Positions 33,079 to 45,400 of a stretch of 64,000 nucleotides of DNA are shown here, in pieces. Every line of letters begins with the position of its first letter. The stretch's first letter is position 1. Below the pieces are notes generated by a model, which searched no databases, was not told the DNA's origin, and saw only the letters and a list, made by a program, of their open reading frames with translations. The stretch spans positions 310,001 through 374,000 of the forward strand of contig QPMI01000439.1 of NCBI GenBank assembly GCA_004431415.1. The letters run 5' to 3'. Position numbers and translations under genes: made by a program. This DNA comes from Cyanophora paradoxa. Its lineage: Eukaryota > Glaucocystophyceae > Cyanophorales > Cyanophoraceae.

Positions 33079-35644
33079 CATCGCAAACTAGTAAAGGTCG
33101 CTCTCACGTTCGCGGCAAGCTGTGCAGCGGCTTTTGTCCTTAGGGCGGTCCGCGCTGGCTCTCTGGACGCCCTGCCGCTTCCCTTCCGGCCTGCAGCACT
33201 CGGCATTGGAAAGATCATCGCTATTGTCGTTGCTTCATGCCTCCTGGCAGTCGTTGCGAAGTTCGCTATCACTGCCGGTCTGCCTTCGTCCCTGCGACGC
33301 CTCGCGCGCGTCCCTGATGTGCGGCTCTTCTTTTTCTCCTTGCGCAGACTCCGCAGAAAAGAAACTTCAGACCTGGTTGACCCCGGAGAAGCCAGCCGCG
33401 GGCCCCACGTGCGCGCCACGCGCACCGCCTGTGGACCGTCGTCTCACCCCTTTGCGCGCGCGCAGCGTGGGGGACAATGCGTCTTGGTACAGGAGATCCC
33501 TCGCTAGCGGGATCGCGCGCGCGTCGGGCCTGATGAACAGTCCCCCTCCGGACTTGTCCAGCCACATCGTCCTCGCGCGCGAGTCCTCTGGCCGCGCGAA
33601 GAAGAAGCGTTCCTACGTGATCCAGGCACGCGTAGCGCAGCGGCCGCACCGCGCGATCGCCTGCCTGCCGCTAACGAGCGCCGCGCCCGCAGAACGGGAA
33701 GCTGACGGCGGTGGCGGACCGGGATGACCGGCCCGTGCTTGAGCGCTTCCGCGACCTCGTGACGACTATGTACCTTCCGCTCGGCTTCCCGGACAGCGTC
33801 ACGCCGGATTACTGGCACTTCACCGTGTGGCAGGTCCGCCGGATTCAAATTTGATCCGGTCTCTCTCTCGCTCGCTCTCGCCTCTCGCCGACGCGCCGCC
33901 GCTCCGCAGTTCATCCAGAACTTCGCCGCGTCTGCGTGCTCGGTCATCTCCACGCAGGCGCTGCTCCGCGCCGTCGGGCTCTCGGCCGGCAAGGCCATCC
34001 CGACCGCGGCGACGCTCAACTGGGTGCTCAAGGATGGCATCGGCCGCATCGGCGCCATGATCTTCGGTTCGCTCTTCGGCAACTGCTTCGACAACGACCC
34101 GAAGCGGTGGCGGCTCGCCGGGGACGCGCTCTACGACATGGGAATGGGCCTCGAGATCCTCTCCCCGCTCGTCCCGTCCTTCTTCCTGCTCACGGCCTCC
34201 ACCGCCAACGCGGCGAAGACCATCTCGTACATGATGCGGCTCCCGCCCCGCGCCGCCATCTTCCGCTCCTTCGCCGGCCGCGAGAACCTCGGGGACATCT
34301 CCGCAAAGTACAACTCCCAGGAGGTACAAGCGTACCTGTTCAAACTTTCTTATCTATCTAAACTGATCTGATCTATCTTACAGGTTGCCGCGAACCTGGC
34401 GGGAATGGGCCTCGGCATCGCCCTCTCTACGGTCGTGGGCGTGCAGGCCGGCCCCGCCTTCGCCGCCTACGCCCTCCTCGTCTCCACGCACCTCTACGCC
34501 AACTACAGGAGCCTTAAGGTACCCCCTCCTCTCTTTTCCTTTCATTACCTTTGTTATTCCTGCAACTTATCCGGCCCAACTTTCTCTTGTTAGGACCTGC
34601 GCCTTCCCACGCTCAACTGGGAGCGCATGCTCGTGCTCCTCCGGTCGTACGTCGAGGGCGGGCGCATCCCCGAGCCCCTCGAGGTACCGTACCCCCGCAC
34701 GCGCTGTTTTTTAAAGTGCCCTGTACCCCCGCCGACTCGTCCCGAAAGGTGAACCACGCGGAGCGGATCCTGTACCTCCCGGGCACGGAGCAGCGCCAGA
34801 TCCACTTCGGGGCCGCCCTCGAGGACGTGCGCCCCTACCCCCCTCTTCCATCCCGTACCCCCCGCCCTCGACCCGGCCTCGCTGACGTACCCCTCTTCAA
34901 AAAAATCAGATTGCGGAGAACGCGGAGGAGCTGGGCCAGCTGATGCTCCTGTACAGAGATGAGAAGTATATGGTCAATTGGCGGGTACGCTATTTGATCC
35001 GCCTTGCTCTGTTTGTGCTCGATCTAAGACTCCGTTCGTTCATGCAGGACGGTCGCGCTGTCTGCGTCGTCAAGGGCAACGCGAACACAATGGACCTGCT
35101 CAAGTGCCTCCTCCAGGTTCGAACCCGGAACTTGATATATCTTTCGGATCAGATCATCTGAGCGTCTGTCTACCAGGCCGGACGCCTGTACCAGCGGATG
35201 CAGGGCCTTACCGGCCTTCGCCCCGCCACGGCGAACGAGCTGGAGCTCCGCTCTTCTGGGCGCGTCCTCGAGGAATCCTACGCATTCGCCCAGGCCCGCT
35301 TCGGCCGCTTCTACCGAGCCCTCGAGCAGCAGGTGCCTAGTACTTGATACGCGTGCAGCCGTCCAAGAGCCTAAGAGTTCGGGCAGGGCTGGAACGTGAC
35401 TCACGTGCTCTTCGAGCCCGGCTGCCGCGTCTCCTACGACACGGCGCTCGTGCTGCCCGCCCTGGGGGTACAGATCCCCGAGGAGCGGCCCGAGCACGTG
35501 GTCTGGGAGGGCAGCGTACCCTCCCAGCCCTCGAACCCCCACCCGGCCGCCTTCGCCGCGGCGGCGGCGGCCGCCGCCGCCGGCGGACGCGAGGGCGGCC
35601 CGGGCGTACCCTCCCCGAACTCCATCCCCCCGGCCTCTCGGTAG
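33079..35644 (+). CDS. RUS family protein (DUF647)
   Basis: Recognised as a ROOT UV-B SENSITIVE (RUS/DUF647) protein, a conserved eukaryotic family. Plant members act in UV-B signalling and vitamin-B6-linked or auxin processes; the molecular role is unsettled. Characteristic segments in order are YLPLGFPDSVTPDYWHFTVW, then ISTQALLRAVG, LNWVLKDGIGRIGAM, FGNCFDNDPKRWRLAGD, ISYMMRLPPRAAIF and FAGRENLGDISAKYNSQEV. ANLAGMGLGIALS and VHLYANYRSLKDLRLPTLNW-like sequence follow (Thr replaces Val in the first). The C-terminal part is more variable and ends in an Ala-rich tract and a stop at 35642-35644. A hydrophobic segment (GIGKIIAIVVASCLLAVVAK) lies in the first exon I can place. The intron at 33626 uses a GC donor. 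The true start lies upstream of 33079. Confidence 0.85.
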
Positions 35645-36627
35645 GGGCCGGGCCTCAGCGGCTCCTCCGCTTCATATGAGGCGGCCCCGGACCGCCCTCG
35701 TTTATGGTTACTGTAGTCCCGTACGAGATCTCGAGACAGTAATATTTGGACTCCCTTCGAGCCGATGCAAGCCCCGCAGCATCTGTAGAGTACCCCCGGC
35801 AAGCTCGTGCTAGCGTATGCAAAACTTTTCAATTGCAGCGATGCAAGTGCTTTTCATGATTAGCTAGGCATGGGCGTCGACGCTAGAAGTAGCGATTGTG
35901 TACATGTGACAGGCACTGACAGCAGCCTCAATGCCGCTCGGGGCGGTGGACGGGGGATCGGAGGGGCGACGGTGCCGGCGGAGCTCGCGGTCGAGCGGGG
36001 CGTCGGCGCTCGCGGGGCACGTGTACCATGTACATGTGACAGCGCTAGCAGCCTCACGGTCGCGTTGGCCGCCGGCCCCCCGGGCCGGGGCGGTGCCACG
36101 GTAGACGGGGGAGGGGCGGGGGCGGCGCGGCGACTCGGCGAGCCGACCCCGGGCCCGGCCCGGCGGGCGCGTGGCCGTCGACGTCGGGGGCCGGCGGCTC
36201 GCTGCGCGTGAGGGCGGGCCGCCGGCTGCCCGGGGCGGTGGACGGCGGAGGGGCTGCGGCGCCGGCGGTGGCGGAGTGGCGAACTCCGGGAGACCGGGGA
36301 GGGCTCGTGGGCCGCCGCGGGGGTGGAGCCGCGCGGCTCGGGCGAGAGCTCGAGGGAGCGGCGCGGCCCGGGGCCGGGCGCGGGCGCGGTCGTCCGCAAA
36401 GGTCACCGGGCGCGGCCGCCGTCGCCTGTAACCCCCGCAGCTGCTCCGCCTGCAGCTGCTCGCCTCCCGTCGTCAAAAGGGGATGGGGGGGATGGGGGGG
36501 GAGGGGGGGGGCGGGGGGCGGGGGCGGGGCGGCGAGGGGGGGGGGGGGGACCCGGGAGTGGGGGTGGAGGGGTGGGGGGGGGGGGGGAGGGAGGGGAAGC
36601 TGATGAAGAAAAGGGGGCACCGCGATC
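35645..36627. other. Intergenic, low complexity
   Basis: No gene was recognised. It is CCGG/GGCG-rich from 35930 to 36440 and nearly all G from 36480 to 36600. A pair of similar motifs (GTGTACATGTGACAG-like at 35898 and 36022) is present. Confidence 0.5.
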
Positions 36628-39600
36628 TTAATACTTGGGCAACTCCTCTCGGAGGCCCTCGATGAGAGCGCCGGCTGCCTTGTTCACTGCGTCGTCCCCC
36701 TCCCCGTATTTGCATTGTTCCGTCCAGTTCACGGAAGACAACATCATCTGCCGCGAACGCCATTCAGTCAGCCGAGGCGTGGGGGAAAGCACATGTGCAA
36801 CTGCACTCTGTAGTCCGCGCGCAGCGCGATGGACTTCCAATCGACGAGCCACACTGCCGCCTCCGGTTTCAGATGGCTGTACCCAATTGCAAGGGTAAAC
36901 AAGGGTGAACGGTACCAGGAAACTTGGGAATTCGTAGTTCATGGGCGAAAAGCATCTTTCGTGATCATGATCAGGCGGTTAGATTGTACGAGTACGTATG
37001 CGCGCAGGGCCTGCAGCTAGCTGGCCACAAGGCATGCATGCCTCGTCATCGCAGTTCTTGGACGAAAGATAGGCCGGCGAGAGGAAGCATATGAAGGACT
37101 TGCAGCGCTCCATCGCTTCCTGCACCGACCCGCTTATTAATCAATTAAATATATCACAATATCATAGTATAGCGCGGGGAAGGCATATGATCTTGAGCAT
37201 CGTGCACCGCGATCTTGAGCATCCATCTCTGGCCCGCCTTCAGCTCGCGATCCACCCTGTGATCGCGAACCAGTGAGCGAAAGGTGGAAAGCCGCGTCCA
37301 CACGGAGCGGAGGGAGACCATATTTTGATGCCGGCCGCCTGGAGCAAGTCGCAGTAGCGGAAGACGACCGCCGCGTCGACGTGCGCGTAGCTGCGTGGCG
37401 AATCGATATCGTGAGGCGTGGATTAGCAGCAGGACTCCGAGGCTCCGGGAGGAAGGCCCGCTGGCGCTCGCCTCACGAAGCAGTCCCAGGTGTTCTCGTG
37501 CGGCGTGTGCTGCGTCGCCGGTGCGTGCTGTTGCATGGCCGGGTGCCACGTCGCCGGCGTGGGCGACCCGGCTGCAGCCGCGGCCGGTGGCGACAAAGTC
37601 GGAGACGTTGCGTGATGCGGGGCAAGCTGCGTAGGAGGCGGGGGCGAAGGGCTGAACGAGGCTGGACCCGGCTGCAACACGGCAGGAGCAGCAGCTGCAG
37701 GAGAACTGGCCACGGCTGACTGCGGAAGAAGTGAGAGGCGGCGCTGCGAAAGCGGTACAGCTGCAGTCACTCTTACCGGCGTCGAGGGGACAGAAACAGT
37801 GAGCTGCTTGAACTGTTGGGTCAGTGCGGGAGCAGGCTGCAGCAAGGCGTGAGGGGCGTCGGCGTGAAACCGAGAAGGTTGCATACCCCAAAGGGGGTTT
37901 CGATTGTATTCAAGGCGTGCGGGATGAAAGTTGGCGGAGGCTGCCGTGCACTGTGAGAAGCTCATGACTACTGTGCGCGAGGCGATGTAGACCCACCGCA
38001 AAGACTGCCGGGGCGGCGCCGGCGGCGAAACCACAAGGTGGCACTGGCCATGGTGTGGCAGACTGAATGCCGTCGAACCATGGCAGGTTGGAGCCTAGGA
38101 ACGGTGAAGGGGGGGGGGGGGGGGGGAGGGGGGAGGGGGGGCGGGTCAGGAAGCGGGCGGGGGCAGCGCCGGGAGGGGAGGGGCCGGGAAGGGGTCAAAA
38201 GAAAGCGGGCGGGGGCGGGGAAGGGGAGGGAGGGGGAGCGGAGAGGGTTCAGGAGAAGCGGACAGGGGCGGCGCCGGGCGGGGGCGGCGCCGGCGCCGGG
38301 AGGAGAAGGGGGATGGGGGAGCAGGGAGGGGTCGAGAGGAAGCGGGCGGATGCAGCGCCGGGAGGGAAGAGGGCGGGGGCGGCGGTCAAGAGAAAGCGGG
38401 GGTGGAGGGGGGGGGGAGGGGGCGAGGGCGAGGGGTAGCAGAAAGGGGTCAGGAGGAAGCGAGCGGGGGCGGCGCCGGGAGGGGAATCCGGGGAGGGGAG
38501 AGGGGGGGGGGGGGGGGGGGGGGGCGTTTAGGGCGTTTGGGGCGCGTCTTCTCACCATTTCGGGCGCGCGCAGCATCCTTGGTCAGCATCGAGATGTGGG
38601 CCCCTTGTTGAGCGAGGAGGATCAAGCGCATCGCCATGCAGAACTCGATGCGCCCAAGTGATGGCTGACCATTGGCGGTTGCCTCCCAGACCTGCGAAAA
38701 TCCTCACTCAAACATTTATATATTAAATTTAAATTAAATGATTAAATTTGAGCTCACCCGTTTTAGAACATCACGGGAAAGGCCGGACTTGAGCAGAAAC
38801 TGAGCCTCGGCGCTGCAGCGACGCCACGTATGATGAGGGGAGATTAATTATATAATTTGAAGAAAAGGTCGAACATATACAATCAAATACGCACCCATTT
38901 ATTTGGCCGTCGCGGTCTTGATCGGCTAGCTTGAAAAGATGCTGGTAAAAGTTGCGCTCTTGCTCAGAAAGCTGCAGGCCTTGGCCTAGGTCTCCTGCAG
39001 TACTCGCTGACGGGACGGGGCGCAAGCTGTCCGATGATGGGGAAGGAGACGAGGGGGGGGGGGATGCCGATCGCGACGCTGGCCGCGGCGCCGCAGAATG
39101 AGCCGCGGGGTTGGCAGCCGTCTCGGGCTGCGGTACAGCTTGTTAGATGCGCACGCGGCAGCTGCAGAGGGAAAGCGGCATGGCCACCGTGACACACATA
39201 CCCTCGCACTAGGGGCAGGGGGAGACTTCTTATCTCTGTCACATCCGGATCCGGCCAGATCTCGCTTGACGAGCCCCGTCGGTTCGAATTGCAAGCCAGT
39301 AAGCTGCCGGAAGAAAATAGTGTGAGTGGGCATGAGCGCTTTGGCAGGAGGGCGGCGCTTTGGCATGAATGCCTTGTTTAGAATGGAAAAGAGACTCGAT
39401 GTGCCAACACGGTGAAGCATCTGGTGATAGACAAAGTGCGAGTGAAAGAAATTGAGTTCCTTCTCCCGCCCCTGCGACATACTGCGCCGCTCATTGATTT
39501 CCTTCTGACTGCGATTTATGACTCCAATCCAGCCGTTCTTGCGAGGCAAAAGCTCTCCGGAGAGTAGGTCACCCGCATCTGTTCCTTGATCCATAAGGTC

Positions 39601-41053
39601 CAGCTTCGTTAGCACAGCGAGCGTGCGGTCGCCTGCGACAGCGGATCCGGAGCAATATTAATATAAATGCATGCGCGTGATCATGATCATCGACAGAGCG
39701 GAGATCATTAAAATATTCATTGAAGAGAGAAAGCACCCTTGGGGTCAACCTGCTTGCACAGATCAATCGCAACGGAGTTGGCAACATCGGTGTTGGAAGC
39801 AGTCACGGCCTGCGCATCCCGCAGTGCGCCAGGTGGGCGGTACGCAATACAGCCCCCGCATCATGATCATGCGCACCAGCATGAAAGTATCCTTCTTTAA
39901 TATGTGGTGCATCACCATCTTTCGGATTTGCTGATCGATGTCCGCGGGCTGATTACCTAGATCCGAATATTGCAAGCGTGAGCAAGCGATTGGGGAAAGT
40001 TGGAGCAAAGTCTGATCATGAGCCCTACGCACCGGCTGGCACTTTAGTGAGCCCAGGGAGATCGACAAGCGTGACGCTGTGACCTGCAGCAAATCAAAGA
40101 GATTTACGTGAGCGCATCGATCTCGAAATCGAATCAGGGCGAGAGATCATGCAGTGAGAATCGAAGATAATAATAGTGCACCATAATCATGCGGAGAGCA
40201 GATTTTCAAGTAGATGGGGTCGCTCGAGATGCCCAAGTTGCCGCCGGTCTTCCGGTCGGTCTCCAAAATGATCTCCTGGCGGACCTCCTCGAAATCGTAC
40301 CATTTCCGGCCCAGTTGATGCCGAAACTCAGCGAATGTTTCTGCGCAACAGGAATCGAACAGGTGCTGAGTTCACTTAAGCGCACCACAAGCGGTGCTAG
40401 ATCTAGAATTCGAATTCGAACGCAAACAGAACAGACCACTCAACGGCTGGAAGAGGAGCTCGATGATAAGAGGCCGGCGGGTGACTGATCATGAACGTCG
40501 GTTAGTAATATATATATCGATCATAAGGATGATCATCGCGATCGGAGGATATATAGACGATCCGCGCAAGGTCCTATATAGCTAGCTATATATAGACTCA
40601 CCGATACCACTCCCACGCGGAAGAAACTCGATGCCGACAAGATTCTCGAGCACACTGAAGGCATGTATTGGGCGCCAATATTAATTGCAATTGCAAAGGA
40701 GGAAGCGAGAATGCATATGGAAGCCTGGCAGCGAGGATGCACCTCGACTTCCCGCAAGATTGCGCTCCAACAACCTTCGATCAAGACCATACCAGGAAGG
40801 CGCGCGACCGGATATTAGTAGTCACATGCAGACAGCCGCTGAGCACCTATTAATTAATAATGCGCACCACAATTTGCGACACATTCTCAAGAGGCGGCAG
40901 AGCCTCGAAATCAGACTGAGGCAAGGGTATTCAAAGGGCTGCCACATTGAGCAAATTAAAGAAAGTGGAGCGCTAGCTCACCGTTTTGGATGGATTGAGG
41001 GCCGGACGATCTAACTTTTTCTCCCTAGCGATCCAGCTCTTGAACTTCGACAT
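36628..41053 (-). CDS. Dynamin-type GTPase - EH domain - TIR domain fusion protein
   Basis: One minus-strand gene, about 770 residues by my joins. Residues 1-310 are a dynamin GTPase domain. The P-loop is GAQSCGKSS (formed with a 32-nt exon, 40743-40774). Switch and base-recognition motifs are [29 protein letters not shown] and [13 protein letters not shown]. No dynamin stalk or GED follows. After a short Pro/Ser linker, an EH domain appears at about 380-480 ([20 protein letters not shown] ... [20 protein letters not shown] ... [12 protein letters not shown]), with the NPF-binding Trp kept. A Pro/Ala/Gln-rich linker leads to a TIR domain at about 620-770. Its motifs are [50 protein letters not shown] and DDE, and the C-x2-E glutamate expected for NADase-type TIRs is present. 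The stop is at 36628. Two introns use GC donors (39372 and 37471). Joins across the GTPase-EH and linker-TIR boundaries are in phase. The G-rich intron near 38110-38540 is the weakest link. Confidence 0.72.
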
Positions 41054-42464
41054 TATAATTATGCTGCGCTCATGATCATGATCAGCGCGGTGATCATGAG
41101 CTCGAGATGCGACGCGAGGCAGTAGGCCTAGGCCTAGGCGGCCGCGATCTCGAGTGCGCATGCAGTTAGCTACAGTAGTCGCACCCTGCTCCTGTCTGCG
41201 CCTGGCTGCGGCCGGCGTGTAAATGTACCTCTGATCTGCAATCATGATCATTTCAGAGTGCCTTCCGAGATGCAGCGCTAGCTGCAGCTGTGTGCGCATC
41301 ATGCATACGGCATGCGGCCGGCGGCCGCCCGCGCGCGGCCGCAGATCTAGACAGTCAGACGCGTGCGGGTCCCCCAATGGTCGGGCCCGGGCCCGGGGGG
41401 TCGGGGCCGGGGCGGCAATGAGCAATTATGGTGGCCATGGTCTTACCTTCCGAAGTTCGCTCGGTTAAGCCACGCGGTTCGAATTCGCTTACGATCCGAT
41501 GATCAGCCGCAGCGGCCGTATCTTGTGATCCGCCGTCCGGTCCGCGGCGCCGGCCGCGCCGGGTCTGGCCATGACCATCCATGTGTCAGCAAGCTTAAGC
41601 GCGCGGCGAGAGCGCGGTCTGGGTTTTTGCGGCCACTTCGCGACCCGCTGCCGGGCCGCGCGCAGCGGCGGGCGCGGCGCGGCCGCGGCCGCGGACAGCG
41701 GCCCGGCCGCGGCCGGCGAAAGTGTGTGGGCTGAGTGCTGCGCACCTTTTCTGGATTGCGAGAGAACAACGATTGTTGTCCTAGCGCTGCTAACTGCCGA
41801 ATTGCGCGAACCTTCTAACTGCCACTGTTCTGCGAACGAAGATTTGTTTCTCTATACCCCCGGAAATTTGATCTCGCCGGCCGCCGCGCCAGCTTTCGAA
41901 TTCCCAGCTGCTAGCCATGGCCATCCGATGCATCATGATCATATCATCATGCCATGATGATCGCCGCCGAGTCGCCGAGTCAATAGCACTGCAGCATGCG
42001 CAGGCCTCGAAGATCGATATCGGCGCCAGCGCGCGCGGCGCCGGCACGCGTACGTGCCACGGTGCATCATGCGCATCATGGCATGCGATATCGATGCTCC
42101 GGCCGGCGCCGGCGTCCGACGGTCTCGAGGCACAGAAATGCGCGCATGCGCACTAGTACTGCGGCACCTCGCTCGCCTATATAATATATAGCTGGCGCCT
42201 CCGCCACATCGATATCCTATCCCCCGAGCCGGGCCCTCCGAGGCTCGGGGCCAACACGAGCGTGGCGCAGGCTCGGCCGCGGCGGGGCGGGCCTGCCGGC
42301 TATAGACATCCGAAGTGGGGCGCATCGTACCCTGCAAGCTAGCGCCGGAGTGCAGCAGTACCCGGCGGCCCAGGCCACGGATATGCAGCATCATTTAATA
42401 ATGCCCTATAATCCTCAAACAAACAAACACGATCGCGGGCGCGGCCGGCGACCCGGGCGCCTAT
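41054..42464. other. Intergenic, palindrome- and CpG-rich
   Basis: No gene was recognised. There are dense self-complementary words (GATCATGATC, GCGGCCGC, CCTAGGCCTAGG) and no convincing exon on either strand. Confidence 0.5.
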
Positions 42465-45400
42465 CTATCCGAAGTGGAAGGTGAACTGCATGTTCTGCCC
42501 CCCGAAGTTCTGGAAGGGGTTCCCCTGCTGCTGGGGGACCTGCGGGGGTAGAGGGCGCGCCGTCGGTTAGGCTGGGCCAGGCCGGGGGTTGGGCTGGGCT
42601 AGGCGACACGGGTACGGTTCCTTGTTTATGGAGGGAGGGCGCCGTCGGTTAGGCTAAGGGGGGAGAGGCTTTTTGATTTCTATTCCAAGCTCCTTGTTTG
42701 TGGAGGGAGAGCGCCGTCGGTTAGGCGGCGCGGGTTCGTTCCCTGTTTATGGATCCGGAGACGATGTCGGTTCGTTCTAATTCACAAGGGGGTACGGTTC
42801 TTTCTTTGTTTCTTTGTTTATGGAGGGGGGGGGGTACGCGCCTGGACGTCCTCGCCGTTGTCGTACCTGCGGCGCTTCTCCTCGTCCGAGAGCACCTCGT
42901 ACGCCTGCACGTGTACCCCCGCCCGGCCCGCGTCACGACCAGCCCGGGGCTGAGACGCGAAGAGGCGGCGCGGCGCGCCCAGCTAGCGTGGCGTGACTCT
43001 CAGCTAGCCGGCTAGCGCCGCTAGTTCTTGAGCGAGGGGGCTTTCGGTCTAGTATAGTATAATCTAGTCTGCTCTAAGCCTTTACTTAGTGCGGCGGGGG
43101 CAGGGCGGGGGCGGGGCGGGGTGGGGGCGGGGCGGGGGCGGGGCGGGGCGGGGCGGGGCGGGGGCGCGGGGCGCGGGGGCCGGCCGGCTTCGGCGATGTC
43201 TAGCAAGTAGAGTCTAATAGAGTCTATTAATCTAGCTCAAGATTCTGATTCTGGGTATAGATCACGATACTATAGCTCACGATCCTATAGCTCACGATCC
43301 TATAGCTCAGCGGTTCCGCATTCTATAGTTCAAGATTCTATAGGGCGGGGGCGAGGGGTGGGGGCCTGCCGACCTCGGCGATGTCGTGGAAGAGCTAGAG
43401 TCTAATAATATAGCTAATTCTCAAGCTTCCAAGTCGAAGTCTAGAGTCTAGAGTCTTAGAGTCTAGAGTCTAAGCTTTCAAGCTTCAGATTTTAGTACTC
43501 TTTCGAGGCTGGAACTTCGGACCTCGGCGATGTCGTGGAAGAGCTTGACGGCGGCGTCCTTCTCCTCCTGCGTCGTCTGCTTGTCCGGGTGGTGCCTGCC
43601 GGGGGAGAAAGGGGACGAGGGGGGTCAGGCGAGAGGCGGGGCGGGACGGGGACAGAGGAGGGCGAAGGGCGGGGCGAAGGGCGGGGGGACGGCGGAGAGA
43701 GGCGAGGGCTCTACGCATCGGGCGATCGATCTAGGCGCGGCGAGGCGAGGGCGGCGGAGCGGGAGGCCTGTTTGGATCTAGTTCCTATGCCGCCTTATTC
43801 TCTAGCCTATCTCTGCGAGTTTCGCTTCTTCTCTCGGCAGCTCTGGCGCGCGCACTTGAGCGCCAGCTTGCGGTACGTCTTCTTGATGAGGTCCACGGGG
43901 GCGTCCCGGGGTACGCCAAGGATCTGGAATGGGGTGGGGGGGGTGGGGGGGGGGGGATCCGGATCAGGCCTGTCCCGGGGGCGGCGAGGGGGGGGAAGGG
44001 AGAGCGGGGAGGGCGGTGCTCCACCTTGTAGTAGTCCTTGCGCTTGCTCATCTCGAGGAGCCGCTGGGCGCGGGCGTACCTAAACGCGCGGGCCCGGGAC
44101 GCCCCCGGACGGTCAGAGGTGATGAGAAGGACGGGGCGGCGCTATCCCCGCCCGGCCCGGCCCGGCCCGCCCCGGCCCGGCCTGGCCAGCGGTGGGGTAG
44201 GTGCTGGGCGCGGGGCGCGGAGCGGGCGTGCGAAGCCGGTCGGAGGCGGGCGCTGTCTAGTCCCCTCTGGCCGGTCCATCCCGGTCTAGCGAAAGCGGGC
44301 GGGCGCTGTCTAGTCCGCTCTGGCGCTGTCTAGTCCGCTCTGGCGCTGTCTAGTCCCCTCGGGCGCGGGGCGGCGCGCGGGCGTACCCCTCCCGGGCCTC
44401 CTGGTTCCCCTGGTCCCGCTCGTGCGCGCTCTTGAAGTCCTGCACGGCCTGCGAGAACGCGTTACCCCCCTGAACCGGGCCGCGCCCGGCCGGGCGCCCC
44501 AGAAGAGGAGGGCTCGGGCGGGCGGGCTAGGGCTAGGGCTACGGGCGACCCCGGGCGCGGGGCGCGGGCGAGGAGAGCACGTTACCGGGCCGGCCCGCCG
44601 GGGGCGGGCCGGGAGCGGGCGGGCGGGCTGGGGCTAGGGCTAGGGGCGACCCCAGGCGCGGGGCGCGGGCGAGGCGAAAGCGTCACCCCCTCGAACGGGC
44701 CGGGTCGGGCCGGGGGTGGGAGGGCTAGGGCTTAAGGCCGGAGGCGGGGAGGGGAGGAGTTTAGGAAGGGGGGGTACGGGCGCACCGACTCCCATTCCTC
44801 GAGCTTGAGCTTGGCCTCACCCCTGCGCCCCGCGGCTCGGATCAGCGGGCGCGGCTCGACAGAAATCACACTCTCTTCTGCCGAGAGTGATCTCTAGATC
44901 TAGACAGAACTTTCGGACTAGACCCAGAGATCCTCTAGGAGATCTCTCGATCCTCTTGAACAGAACAGATTAGATCTTTAGATCTTTAGGGCGCACCGCT
45001 GGATCCAGGCCTCGACGAGGCCGCCGTCGGCGTCGATGGCGCGCGTGCACGCCTCCACGCCCTTCGCCCACTCCCCGCCCTGCAGGGGGAGCGAGAGGGC
45101 GTCAGCGGGGGCTTTAGAGAGGCTCTAGCGTCTGCCCAGAGCCCCGACGCGGGCGAGGGAGAGGGGGTGAGCGGGGTGGGGGTGGGGGGGAGGGAGGGAA
45201 GCCCGGCGGCTTCAGGCTTTAAGAAGGGCTCTAGCGTGGTGAGAGGGGGGGGGAGGGGGAGGGGGGGGGTGAGCGGGGTGGGGTGGGGGGGGGGAAAGGA
45301 GGCGGGGGTTGTGGGGCCTTAGCGGGGCTCTAGCGACGAACTAGGGCGATAAGGAGGGGGGAAGGGGGAAAGAGGACGCGGGGGGTACGGGACCTTGACG

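Noticed and set aside
36628-39060. EH and TIR parts as one or two separate genes downstream of the dynamin
   Set aside because: Considered seriously. Phase-consistent introns link all parts, no start codon or spacer suggestive of a new promoter was found, and no stop interrupts the joins. It remains the main alternative.
41054-42464. Open GC-rich readings as genes
   Set aside because: Frames are open because of composition. They are full of palindromic restriction-site-like words and lack exon-intron structure or family motifs.
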